Assembly (NCBI GenBank): GCA_964485515.1
Contig: CAZALT010000003.1
Coordinates: 1-64,000, forward strand
Direction of reading: 5' to 3'
DNA: 64,000 bases
Source: CAZALT01 sp964485515
GTDB taxonomy: Bacteria; Actinomycetota; Acidimicrobiia; Acidimicrobiales; Acidimicrobilacustridaceae
Each line of letters begins with the position of its first letter. Within the stretch, counting starts at the first letter, position 1. Positions 1-7,518 of this stretch are shown here, piece after piece. Made by a program: the position numbers and the translations under genes. A model generated the notes under the pieces. It saw nothing but the letters and a program-made list of their open reading frames with translations, searched no databases and was not told the DNA's origin.

Positions 1-604
1 CCACGAGCTGTTCGAGCGCGGCCTGCTCGGTCGAGCCGGTGTACGTCGTGGTCAGAACTCGGAGCTGGCGCCCGTTGGAGCAGTGGCGACGTAGCGCATC
101 GACGAGGGGAGCGATGCCGCTGCGACGGATGAATGCCATCACGACATCGATCCGATCAGACGACTCGATCTCCGAACGGAGTTGGTTCCACAGGTTCGGC
201 TCGCCCGGCGCGTTCGTCAGCAGCGTCGTGTCGAGCAGGGGGATGAGGGGCTGTGGGATTGGCGCCGGGCTGCCATCAGGCCGGCGCCCGAGGATCGCCT
301 CGAGTACCGTCCCCGGATCGGCCGGAGCCACCCCGGGATCGACCTTGACCAAGTCGCCGAGCCGGTCGATCAACGCACGCGCCACCTCGATCCCGACCTG
401 CGCGCGGTCCTTGTCTGGAACGTCGGCCAGCGCCCGCCCGATCTCCCGGCTGAGGTGCCACGCAACCCGATCCGGCGTCTCCGCGGCATGAAGCGCTCGC
501 TGCTCGGTCGGCAGAGCATCCGAAAGCGCGTCGAGACGCGCCTTCAGTCCCTCGGTGACGAGGACTTCGTACAAGCCCGCCGGCAACTCGTCCACGAAGC
601 GCAC
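1..604 (-). CDS. Helicase-type protein with N-terminal PLD-like domain (DUF3427 family), 5' part only
   Basis: The gene enters from the left edge and only its first 201 codons are visible. The start is GTG at 604, just downstream of an in-frame TGA, with a weak purine-rich stretch in front. The first ~130 residues are a helical region (LPAGLYEVLVTEGLKARL). Then follows SDRIDVVMAFIRRSGIAPLV and RQLRVLTTTYTGSTEQAALE, which matches the phospholipase-D-like domain that opens DUF3427 superfamily-II helicases. In that family a DEAD/DEAH helicase core and DUF3427 follow, and members are common in accessory or defence regions. The helicase motifs lie outside the window, so the function is inferred from the N-terminus alone. 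Confidence 0.6.
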   Translation of the reverse strand, partial: MRFVDELPAGLYEVLVTEGLKARLDALSDALPTEQRALHAAETPDRVAWHLSREIGRALADVPDKDRAQVGIEVARALIDRLGDLVKVDPGVAPADPGTVLEAILGRRPDGSPAPIPQPLIPLLDTTLLTNAPGEPNLWNQLRSEIESSDRIDVVMAFIRRSGIAPLVDALRRHCSNGRQLRVLTTTYTGSTEQAALEQLV

Positions 605-657
605 GCTAGGAGCTCACCGGTTGCGCCGCGGGGATTGGTTCGTTCGGTGCCTGATCG

Positions 658-1035
658 TCACTTGTCGATTGTCACGGGGGCGACCGGCCGCGAGACCGTC
701 TTCCGCGCGAGGTAGTCGTCTCCGGTGAGATCCAGGAGGAGGTCGAGGTACTCGAAGCCGACCTCGTCGATGCGGGTCTCGACCTCCGGGTCGTGATGGC
801 CGACGCCGATGTCGTAGAGCATGGCCCCGTCCGTGCCGAGCACACGCTGGATGCGGAGCGTAAAGAGCCAGTCCTCGTTCATCTCGCCCTCGGTCTCGAG
901 GACTGTGGCGCCCGGGAGCACCTCGGCGACCGTGGTGAGCGCCATCTCGATGAGCAGCGGAACGAGACCGGCGACCGCGTCGGCGTGGCGTTGCTGCGCG
1001 GCGGTGAAGGCTTCGATCAGCGATTGGCTCGGCAC
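658..1035 (-). CDS. Hypothetical protein, 125 aa
   Basis: I do not recognise this protein. The chosen start is GTG at 1035 (PSQSLIEAFTAAQQRHADAV) because GGAG lies five bases upstream. An ATG at 1140 would add 35 low-complexity residues and overlap the divergent gene. The protein is acidic, with an N-terminal amphipathic helix and a likely beta-rich middle (LETEGEMNEDWLFTLRIQRV). There is no membrane segment or catalytic motif I can name. It sits between the helicase gene on the same strand and a divergent pRiA4b ORF-3-like gene. Confidence 0.55.
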   Translation of the reverse strand: MPSQSLIEAFTAAQQRHADAVAGLVPLLIEMALTTVAEVLPGATVLETEGEMNEDWLFTLRIQRVLGTDGAMLYDIGVGHHDPEVETRIDEVGFEYLDLLLDLTGDDYLARKTVSRPVAPVTIDK

Positions 1036-1132
1036 ATGAACTCCAGGGAGAGGGGGTCTCGTTCGAAGGTACAGATGGTCTGTGACGCGAAGCGGGTCTG
1101 GCTCGTCCGTTGAGGGAGACCTCGTAGCCTCG

Positions 1133-1693
1133 ATGTCCATGCCAACACCTCCGGGTCAGCCCGTTGTCGATTGCACGATCGAGCTGCGCGAGGTCGAGCC
1201 TCGGGTGTGGCGCCGGCTGCTCGTGCCGGGGAGCGCTCGACTCGACAAGCTGCATCGCATGTTCCAGGCGGCGATGGGATGGGAGGACTGCCACCTCCAC
1301 TTCTTCGACATCGGCGCCGGGCGGTACGGGATGCAGTTCGACGAATACCCCGAGGATGAGCTGCAGGAGAAGGACTTCACCGTCGTCACGGCCATCGGAA
1401 CCAACGAGCGATTCGGCTACGAGTACGACTTCGGCGACTCCTGGGAACACGAGATCACCGTCCACCGGGTGTGGCGGATGCCGAAGGGCTTGAAGTTCGC
1501 CGTGTGCCTCGACGGTGACAACGCCTGTCCGCCCGAGGACGTCGGCGGCTCCTGGGGCTACGAGCACTACCTGGCGGTGCTCGCCGATCCTGCACACGAG
1601 GAATACGATCAGTTGAGCCGGTGGCGCGGCCCGTTCGACGCGGAGGCCTTCGACCTGGCGCTCGTGAACGCCCATCTCCAGGCGGTTCGCTGA
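1133..1693 (+). CDS. Plasmid pRiA4b ORF-3-like protein (IS1096 TnpR-like family)
   Basis: A 186-aa protein that is nearly all one PRiA4_ORF3 domain. The typical opening IELREVEPRVWRRLLVPGS is followed by LDKLHRMFQAAMGWEDCHLH, the FEYDFGDSW-type signature (YEYDFGDSWEHEITVHRV), and a C-terminal CPPEDVGGSWGYEHYLAVLA segment. The family is linked to plasmids and IS1096-like elements but has no established biochemical role. ATG 1133 is used; GTG 1082 in frame would add 17 residues and neither site has a good Shine-Dalgarno sequence. It is divergent from the 125-aa gene and convergent with the AbiE-like pair. Confidence 0.8.
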   Translation: MSMPTPPGQPVVDCTIELREVEPRVWRRLLVPGSARLDKLHRMFQAAMGWEDCHLHFFDIGAGRYGMQFDEYPEDELQEKDFTVVTAIGTNERFGYEYDFGDSWEHEITVHRVWRMPKGLKFAVCLDGDNACPPEDVGGSWGYEHYLAVLADPAHEEYDQLSRWRGPFDAEAFDLALVNAHLQAVR

Positions 1694-1698
1694 TCCGT

Positions 1699-2496
1699 TC
1701 AGCGGGTCGGCGGCACCACGCCGACCGTCTCGGCGAGAAGGGCGCGGATCCTGGTCCGCAGTCGCGCCGCCGGGTCGTTCTGGAGGTCAGCGGTCAGCAC
1801 ACCAAGTGCGGCGCCCTCGGGCCCCAGCTCGCGCCACAGCATCGCTCGCACCCGTCGGAGCGGTTCGCTCGAATCGAAGATGGCCGGCTCGACGCCGTCA
1901 GCGGCGGCGACCTCGAGGCATCGTCACAGGTCCTCGGCATCGCGAGCCTCGGTCCGCACTGTTCGGACCATGGCCTTCAGTGCGAGCATGCCGACCGCGT
2001 CAGGGAGCGTGACGGTGGTCGAGAGTGCGGACTGGTCGGTGAGCACCATCTCGACCTGGGCGGTGATGGCGGGACGCCGAAGGGCTTCGGCGAGGCCCGG
2101 CACCTCGGTCGTGACGACCGAGCCAACGGTGACGGTGTCGCGAGCGCGAGACCGATAGCTCGGGATCAGCAGGTCGACCGCGGCAACGCGGCGGTCGTCG
2201 ATGGGCCGCTCCCACCGGTTCCCCGCGACTTTGACGTAGCCCATCGCCTCGATCGCGTCGACGAGCTCGGGTTCGCGCAGCACGTGCGGCGGTACGCCGA
2301 AGTCGGCATCGCCGGTTGCGCGCAGCGGAACGTCGAGTGCGAGGCGCTGGATGTGGATCATGACGGCCACGCCTCCGATGAGGCGGTGCTGTTCGGTGGT
2401 CCCGCTGGCGGACATCGCGGCGGACACGTGGGCAATGGCGGTGAAGCCGCCGTCCATCGCGGCCGAGAGGCTCGGGAGCACCACGGGTCTCGTCAT
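1699..2496 (-). pseudogene. AbiEii-like nucleotidyltransferase toxin, interrupted by in-frame TGA
   Basis: The reading frame gives a nucleotidyltransferase of 265 residues if the TGA at 1924-1926 is read through. Seen: HRLIGGVAVMIHIQRL and ATGDADFGV, which fit the GG...DxD nucleotidyltransferase motif, then a long C-terminal region. The frame stays coherent across the stop: ...EARDAEDL-stop-RCLEVAAADGVEP ... LLAETVGVVPPTR, ending at 1699. A Trp (TGG) is the likely original residue. The ATG overlaps the AbiEi-like stop by four bases. AbiEii toxins of type IV systems transfer nucleotides and are neutralised indirectly by AbiEi. The product is probably truncated after 190 residues; a sequencing error is the main alternative. 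Confidence 0.65.
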
Positions 2497-3179
2497 CGGA
2501 CCCGTGGAATCGTCCGTTCGACGATCGCGGTGCGCAGCCGGTCGGCGGCCTCGGCTCGGTCCTCGCCGCCGAGGTCGAGCAGGTCCCACCACTGCTGGCA
2601 CGGGTCGGCGACCGGCAAGCCTTCCACCTCACCGCGCCAAGGGGCGGCGGGGGAGAGGAGGCCCTGGTCGTCTGTCCATCGTGTGACCAGGCTCGCGTCG
2701 GCTCGCCCCTCCGCTGGTACGATGCCGGCGTCCTCGATGGGCAGCCGAGCGTCGAGGTAGGCGATCGTGACCGTGGGGTGGCGCCACGGAGCGATGAGGT
2801 CGGGGGCGAGGTCCGCGGAGAAGGCGACCCTGACGTCGTGGCCGCTGGCCAGAGCGAGCACTCGACGGGCCTGCTCAGCGAGCGGGCGGGTGCTGTACCA
2901 GTACGACTCGGGCTCGACGAGATGAGGTCGGGCCCGAGCGGTGTAGAGATCGAGCAGCTTCGTTCGCTCGCCGACGTATCCGTCGGGCGTTGCCGTGACG
3001 GCATGGTGGTCCGCGAGTTGCCTGAGGATCTGCGAGGCCCGGGGCTGGGTCACCCCGACCGCCGTTGCGATGGTCACACCCGTGAGCGGATCGTCGGATG
3101 CAACGAGAAGGCGGACTACCGCTGCCGTGCCCGCACCCCAGCGGCGCACCACGTTCCGTGAGGCGGTGGTCGTCGACAT
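2493..3179 (-). CDS. AbiEi-like antitoxin / transcriptional regulator
   Basis: A 228-aa protein starting at ATG 3179 (STTTASRNVVRRWGAGTAAV); an ATG at 3221 would run through the operator-like sequence and is less likely. Residues ~20-75 form a winged helix (VTIATAVGVTQPRASQILRQ). The rest is a mixed domain with a hydrophobic DVRVAFSADLAPDLI strand and a conserved WWDLLDLGG segment near the end. This is the layout of AbiEi-family antitoxins, which repress their own operon. The stop overlaps the start of the nucleotidyltransferase gene (ATGA), which suggests coupled translation of a type IV-like pair. Confidence 0.65.
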   Translation of the reverse strand: MSTTTASRNVVRRWGAGTAAVVRLLVASDDPLTGVTIATAVGVTQPRASQILRQLADHHAVTATPDGYVGERTKLLDLYTARARPHLVEPESYWYSTRPLAEQARRVLALASGHDVRVAFSADLAPDLIAPWRHPTVTIAYLDARLPIEDAGIVPAEGRADASLVTRWTDDQGLLSPAAPWRGEVEGLPVADPCQQWWDLLDLGGEDRAEAADRLRTAIVERTIPRVR

Positions 3180-3190
3180 GCCGCCAGGGT

Positions 3191-3237
3191 ATAAGCCTTC
3201 TCTGCAGAAGGCAAGGAACACTTATAGGGAGGCTTAT
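3191..3237 (-). promoter_or_regulatory. Promoter/operator region of the AbiE-like operon
   Basis: Directly upstream of the AbiEi-like start lie two nested inverted repeats. The outer arms are ATAAGCC at 3191-3197 and GGCTTAT at 3231-3237. The inner hairpin is GCCTTCT-CTGC-AGAAGGC at 3195-3212. AbiEi proteins are known to bind inverted repeats in their own promoter, so this is a good candidate for an autoregulatory operator. Binding is inferred. Confidence 0.5.
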
Positions 3238-3257
3238 GGCCGGAGCGGACGTACGCG

Positions 3258-3286
3258 CCCAAACGAAACGGCCCGATTCGTTTGGG
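3258..3286. repeat. 10-bp perfect inverted repeat, hairpin or operator
   Basis: CCCAAACGAA (3258-3267) and TTCGTTTGGG (3277-3286) are separated by nine bases. The hairpin sits in the ~370-bp stretch between the AbiE promoter and the ECF sigma gene. There is no following T-tract, so an operator or a factor-independent pause site are both possible. I see no gene in the rest of this stretch. Confidence 0.5.
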
Positions 3287-3553
3287 TGCGAGAGGGCGCG
3301 GTGTTGATGACAAGCGATGACATTGCCGGGCGCGAACGGTGCTCGACGACTCGTCCCGGCGGTGGGGGATACACGCTCTCTGGTACGAGTGGGGGACAGT
3401 CCCAACCTCGGATCTTCATCGACCTGGGCGTTCAGACAGCCGAGCCAGCTCCAGCCAAGTTGAGCGATAGGTCACCTTCTTTGCGATGCTTGTCATCGAA
3501 ATGCTGCCTTGGCGCGTTTCTACAGATGTGAACTGCGACGACAGGCAACCAGC

Positions 3554-4102
3554 GTGAGCGACGTTTCGATCGTGCAGCCCTATGCGCCCTCGCACGGCGG
3601 CTTCTCTGTCGAGATCCTCAGCGCCTCCTACGCGAGCGCCTTTCGCACGGTCGTCCGGCTCACCGCGGACCGTCACCTCGCCGAGGACCTAGCGCAGGAA
3701 TCCGTTGCCCGTCTTGTGGCGAACTGGAGCAAGGTGTCATCGGGTCACGAACACTGGACCAGCAGGGTGGCGACGAACCTCGCCATTGCAGAGACGCGAC
3801 GTCGCGGCAGTGCGGCACGAGCATTTCGGAGGCTTGACCCCCCACTGCCACTGCCGCCGTCATCCGAAGAATTTGACCTCGACCTCCTGGATGCCCTTCG
3901 CCGCCTCCCGCGGCGTCAGCGCGAGGTGGTAGTGCTCCGTTACGTGTCCGATCTGAGCCAAGAGGAGGTCGCAACGACGTTGGGGTGTTCGGTCGGCGCG
4001 GTTCGTCAGCACGCCAGTCGCGGACTGGCCGCGCTCAGGAAACGCCTGGGAACCCAGCACCCCATCATCCGCCCGATCGAAGGAGTCAGCAATGCTCTCT
4101 GA
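3554..4102 (+). CDS. ECF-type RNA polymerase sigma factor
   Basis: A 182-aa protein from GTG 3554; TTG 3509 would add 15 residues that do not fit the family. Region 2 is at residues ~20-85 (ILSASYASAFRTVVRLTADR ... LAEDLAQESVARLVANW). Region 4 is at ~115-165 (LRRLPRRQREVVVLRYVSDL ... SQEEVATTLGCSVGAVRQHA). Extracytoplasmic-function sigma factors direct RNA polymerase to stress or envelope genes and are usually held by a membrane anti-sigma factor. The next gene overlaps its 3' end by 11 bases and encodes a one-pass membrane protein, the expected partner. The target genes cannot be read from this window. Confidence 0.85.
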   Translation: MSDVSIVQPYAPSHGGFSVEILSASYASAFRTVVRLTADRHLAEDLAQESVARLVANWSKVSSGHEHWTSRVATNLAIAETRRRGSAARAFRRLDPPLPLPPSSEEFDLDLLDALRRLPRRQREVVVLRYVSDLSQEEVATTLGCSVGAVRQHASRGLAALRKRLGTQHPIIRPIEGVSNAL

Positions 4103-4712
4103 ACACGAGATCCCCGCACCGCCGCCGTTCGATGAGGCCCGGCTCGATGCAATCATGCAGCGTGCCGATGTCCTGCGCCGACGGCAACGAGCTGTGTGGG
4201 CAGCGTCCCTCGGCGCCGGCGTCGTACTGCTCGCCGGAGGCGTTCTCATGGCCGCGTCTGCCGACCGGGTCAGCACCGAAACCAATCTCGCATCTCCCAC
4301 CGGTTCTGCGGCCGCTTCGACGCCCCCCACTACCTATCTGAACGGGGACGAGTACACGGTCTTCGATCTCGCGCCGTCGTTCGGGACGAGCACCGTCGCG
4401 GTCGACTGTGTCGATGGAAACCGCGCGATCGAGGTCACGTTCCCGAATCTTGGAGCCGAACCGCTTCAAATCGACTCGGCCTACGTCAAGACAGAGGGCG
4501 CTGACGATCCGCTTCTCAGTGAGCTGACGATCGAGGGGTCCCCAGCGCCGCAGGGCAACACGATCCGGCTCTCTGGAACGGTCGACGGGTCCATCGTGGG
4601 TGCGTTCATGGTCGTTACCGACGCCCGCTTTCCAGCGGAATGGTTGGAGCAGGCTGGCGCTGACCACCTGAACAAGTCTGTCGGAAACTTCAAGGCGACC
4701 GATTCCTGCTGA
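4092..4712 (+). CDS. Single-pass membrane protein, probable regulator of the upstream sigma factor
   Basis: 206 aa. The cytoplasmic N-terminus (~32 residues) contains PPFDEARLDAIMQRADVLRR, then one membrane helix at ~35-57 (AVWAASLGAGVVLLAGGVLM), then an extracytoplasmic beta-rich domain with two cysteines (VDCVDG and the C-terminal DSC) that could form a disulfide. The layout and the 11-base overlap with the sigma gene suit an anti-sigma or sensor role. No ZAS zinc motif is visible, so it is not a classic zinc anti-sigma factor. The function is inferred from position. Confidence 0.65.
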   Translation: MLSEHEIPAPPPFDEARLDAIMQRADVLRRRQRAVWAASLGAGVVLLAGGVLMAASADRVSTETNLASPTGSAAASTPPTTYLNGDEYTVFDLAPSFGTSTVAVDCVDGNRAIEVTFPNLGAEPLQIDSAYVKTEGADDPLLSELTIEGSPAPQGNTIRLSGTVDGSIVGAFMVVTDARFPAEWLEQAGADHLNKSVGNFKATDSC

Positions 4713-4799
4713 GCGCACCCGGAAATTCCATTCGCCGCCTCCAGATCTGGTAGCACCCACGAGATCGACCGTCGACCGCAGGCGGGTAGCCTTGATCCC

Positions 4800-4985
4800 A
4801 TGGCTCCGGTGAAGCGTGTCTATGGTCCAGGTGAGCTGGAGGCCTTCGTTGCTGGCGGAGGCCCCGCGACCGACGACGATGTCTCGATCACCAACGACGG
4901 TCGTCGGCTGGACAGCGCCGAGGCCGTTCTCGAGTTCCTCGAGGACCTTCGGCGAGAGCGGGAAGCCGCCGAGCGTTCGGCCTGA
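4800..4985 (+). CDS. Small hypothetical protein next to a nucleotidyltransferase, 61 aa
   Basis: An acidic 61-aa protein with a short beta-like start and the segment DVSITNDGRRLDSAEAVLEF followed by a charged helix. Small proteins of this kind often precede AbiEii/MNT-like nucleotidyltransferase genes in actinobacteria and may be their partner. The gene ends four bases before the next start, so the two are probably co-translated. No catalytic residues are visible. Confidence 0.6.
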   Translation: MAPVKRVYGPGELEAFVAGGGPATDDDVSITNDGRRLDSAEAVLEFLEDLRREREAAERSA

Positions 4986-4989
4986 CCTG

Positions 4990-5463
4990 GTGGGCGACCA
5001 CCCGCCGCTCGATGTCAACCGGATCGTGGAGATCTTCGATCGACACAGCGTGCAGTATCTGCTCGTCGGTGGTGTAGCGGCTCGCCTCCACGGCGCAACG
5101 CGGCTTACCGAGGACGTCGACGTGCTGCCTGCTGACGACGACGAGAACCTACGTCGCCTTGGAGCGGCCCTCACCGAGTTGGGCGCGTTCCTTCGGGTCG
5201 GTGGCCTGAGCGACGACGAAGCCAGGGCGCTCCCAGTCCGACTCGACGGGGCGACCTTGCGAGGGATGGAGGTCTCGACTTGGCGGACGACTGCCGGCGA
5301 CCTCGATGTGCTCCGCTCCCTTCGCGATCTCGACGGAGCGCGGCGCTCGTACGTGGAGCTCGAACAGCGCTCGATCGCCATCTCCACCAACGACGTTGAG
5401 ATCCGCCTCGCCGGTCTCGGCAGACCGTGTTCCGACGCGAGCCGACGTCGAAGGTCGAGCTGA
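4990..5463 (+). CDS. Nucleotidyltransferase-fold protein, C-terminus possibly frameshifted
   Basis: 157 aa from GTG 4990. Residues ~10-45 carry the nucleotidyltransferase signature YLLVGGVAARLHGATRLTED followed by VDVL (GG then DxD). The middle ends in NDVEIRLAGLG, where relatives continue into a conserved region naming SK and RPKD-type residues. Here the frame changes to a basic run (CSDASRRRRSS) and stops. This suggests a frameshift or a decayed 3' end. With the preceding 61-aa gene it may form a toxin-antitoxin-like pair. Confidence 0.55.
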   Translation: MGDHPPLDVNRIVEIFDRHSVQYLLVGGVAARLHGATRLTEDVDVLPADDDENLRRLGAALTELGAFLRVGGLSDDEARALPVRLDGATLRGMEVSTWRTTAGDLDVLRSLRDLDGARRSYVELEQRSIAISTNDVEIRLAGLGRPCSDASRRRRSS

Positions 5464-5832
5464 AGTCGCCAGCGGTTGCCTGACGCAGTGTGGCATCGAG
5501 AGGCTGGCGATGTTCACCTGTCGTTGTTCGAGACTCGTGAGCTTCGCGGGGACGAAAGGGACTCCGACGGCCTCGTCCCGGGAACTATTGTCTTGGCGGA
5601 ATAGTTCCCGGGTATGTGGAGAGGCCAGGCCCCGAAGCGATGGCCCAACTGAGCGTGATCGACGCGGCTGACGTACTTGGAACTTCTCGTGGCCGACAAC
5701 TTTGGGCCCCGGGCGCGGCTCGACACCGTCGGCGGTGGCAAGCTCTCCTGACTCTGGTGTGGGTTTGATTTCTGGTTAGGCGGCTATGGGTGGGGGGTGG
5801 TTTGCCGGTTGTTCGCTTGGGTGCCGAATTGG
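5464..5832. other. Non-coding stretch with a 13-bp inverted repeat and gene remnants
   Basis: No intact gene is supported. CCCGGGAACTATT (5577-5589) and AATAGTTCCCGGG (5600-5612) form a perfect 13-bp inverted repeat with a ten-base loop. A frame running into it (LFETRELRGDERDSDGLVP) stops inside the loop. Downstream, 5640-5768 encodes 42 residues starting MAQLSVIDAADVLGTSRGRQ that resemble the start of an excisionase/antitoxin helix-turn-helix and then degenerate. These look like debris of a small mobile or TA locus; this is a weak inference. Confidence 0.4.
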
Positions 5833-7218
5833 TCACCACGGCCGCGACTTCGGTCCCGTGGCGACGGCGCGCAGCATGGCGAGGATCGTCGACTCGCCTG
5901 CTGGCGGGAGCGAGACGGCACGATTGCGCCAGTCGCCGTGCTCGGCGGCGAAGCCGAACAGGTCGAGCAGCGCCCAGGACTCGTGGAACGCGTAGCGGAC
6001 GTCCTGCTCGCTCGGTGTGCGCCGCATCGCTCCGTCGTTGGTCCGCCAGCCCAGCTCGACGGCGTCGTCGGCGATCTCGCTGAGCAGATCGCGGATGGCG
6101 ACGGGCTCTCGTCGACCCAGCAGGATGAGGGCCGCGTCCTCGATGACGAACCGGTCCCAACCATCGAGTGCGACGGTGCGAGTGAACGTCTCCCAGACCA
6201 GCAGCGGATCGCTTGCCATCGCGGTGCCTCGCTCAGTGCGGCGCAGAACCTTGCCCCGCTTGCGCAGTGCGCCGGCCCTCTCCAGCCACGCGCGCAGGCG
6301 GTGCAGCCCGATCACATCGGTCTCTGTGCGCGGCGCCCCGAGCTCGCGCAGCTCGTCGTCCCAGGGGTGCTGGTCGCGGACCTTCAGCACGAAGGCCCGG
6401 TTCAGATAGCCCGCCTGGGTGAGCGCCTGCTGCTCACCGAACAGTTCCAACAGCCACGTCACTGGAGTCATGTGCTCGGTGAGGTCTGCTGGTGGGTCGA
6501 CCGGGTGCAGGAGCCGGTTCGCGATATCGGCTCGGCGCCGGCCGACACCTTCGGACCGCAACGACGCGGTGCGGACCCACTCGCCGATCCGCTCGGTGAC
6601 CACCACGGTGCGCCACGACTGCCCCGGCTGGTCCGGGTGATCGCCGTCGAGTGCGGCTGCGGTGATCTCCTGCTGGCGGATCCTCCACCCGCGACCCCCA
6701 ACCGTGAGATCGCCGGCATCGATGGCGGCCTCCAACACGTTCTCGACCGTCGCTCGGGCGCAGGCCTCATCGATCCCCATCGTCGTGCCCCATGCGAAGT
6801 CGTCGAGGTCCGGTGGCTCGATCCCAGAGGCCTCCCGCGCCTTGCGCATGGCCTTGAAGCCCTCGGAGTCGGAGCGCTCGAACGCGGCATGCACCGCGGC
6901 GGTCCGCTCGTCCCGGCACACAGCGGCATAGGCATCGAGGCCGAGCTCGTCGAAGAGAACCGCCGCCGACTCCGCCAGCCGGCCCATGTGCCCGGCCTCG
7001 TCGGTGATGTACTTCGTCGGCAACTGATACCAGAGCCAGTCCTGCACCCCTGCGCGACGGATCTGGCCTGGACCTTCACCCCACGTCAACGTGTTGTAGA
7101 CGTGCTCGGCCTCGCGGGCGAGATCGGGGTCTTGCTCACCGATCCGTTCGATCGCGTCGGTTGCATCCTCGTTGGACAGCTCGCACGGCTGACGTCGGTT
7201 GCGGACCCTCGATGCCAT
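5833..7218 (-). CDS. Hypothetical protein, 461 aa
   Basis: The chosen start is ATG 7218 (ASRVRNRRQPCELSNEDATD); longer readings run antisense through the amidohydrolase gene. It is soluble, rich in Trp and acidic residues, with no signal peptide. The middle, DLTEHMTPVTWLLELFGEQQ ... LTQAGYLNRAFVLKV ... LRAWLERAGALRKRGKVLRR, resembles the winged-helix-like module that I recall as the C-terminal half of long pRiA4b ORF-3 proteins. Here it occurs without the ORF-3 domain, which is found separately at 1133-1693. The last ~100 residues (FVIEDAALILLGRREPVAIR) are unrecognised. No enzymatic role can be assigned. Confidence 0.7.
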   Translation of the reverse strand: MASRVRNRRQPCELSNEDATDAIERIGEQDPDLAREAEHVYNTLTWGEGPGQIRRAGVQDWLWYQLPTKYITDEAGHMGRLAESAAVLFDELGLDAYAAVCRDERTAAVHAAFERSDSEGFKAMRKAREASGIEPPDLDDFAWGTTMGIDEACARATVENVLEAAIDAGDLTVGGRGWRIRQQEITAAALDGDHPDQPGQSWRTVVVTERIGEWVRTASLRSEGVGRRRADIANRLLHPVDPPADLTEHMTPVTWLLELFGEQQALTQAGYLNRAFVLKVRDQHPWDDELRELGAPRTETDVIGLHRLRAWLERAGALRKRGKVLRRTERGTAMASDPLLVWETFTRTVALDGWDRFVIEDAALILLGRREPVAIRDLLSEIADDAVELGWRTNDGAMRRTPSEQDVRYAFHESWALLDLFGFAAEHGDWRNRAVSLPPAGESTILAMLRAVATGPKSRPW

Positions 7219-7478
7219 CCACCCATCCTGCCCGCGATCGGGACGCGACGGCACGGTGGCGCGTCGGTCTGCGCTGCGGAGACAGGGTAAGGGGTGAGCG
7301 CGCCCGACGAGCGACAGGTCGGCAACGAAGTGTGTGGCAAAGATGTGTGTGCGGAAACGACCAGAGTCCTGGTGGCTCTCGGTCGTGCTCGAAGTCGGGT
7401 CGACTTCGCCGGGTTCGGTCTGACCGCCGCCCTCGTGGCGGTCTTCGTCGTTCGCCCTTCGCCTGGAGCCCACTCCCA

Positions 7479-7512
7479 ATAACCAGATTCTGGTTATGGA
7501 AACGGGTATGAT
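7479..7512 (+). promoter_or_regulatory. Palindromic operator and near-leaderless promoter
   Basis: ATAACCAGA-T-TCTGGTTAT (7479-7497) is a perfect 19-bp palindrome. Ten bases later comes TATGAT (7507-7512), a good -10 box, with only six bases to the ATG at 7519. Transcription would then begin at or next to the start codon. The palindrome covers the -35/spacer position, a typical repressor site. The TetR gene at the end of this operon is the obvious candidate repressor. The remaining ~260 bp back to 7218 hold no gene I can see. Confidence 0.65.
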
Positions 7513-7518
7513 GTCGAC

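Noticed and set aside
39..715. Two plus-strand frames at the left edge
   Set aside because: They lie opposite the helicase-type gene, are Arg/Ser-rich and show no domain.
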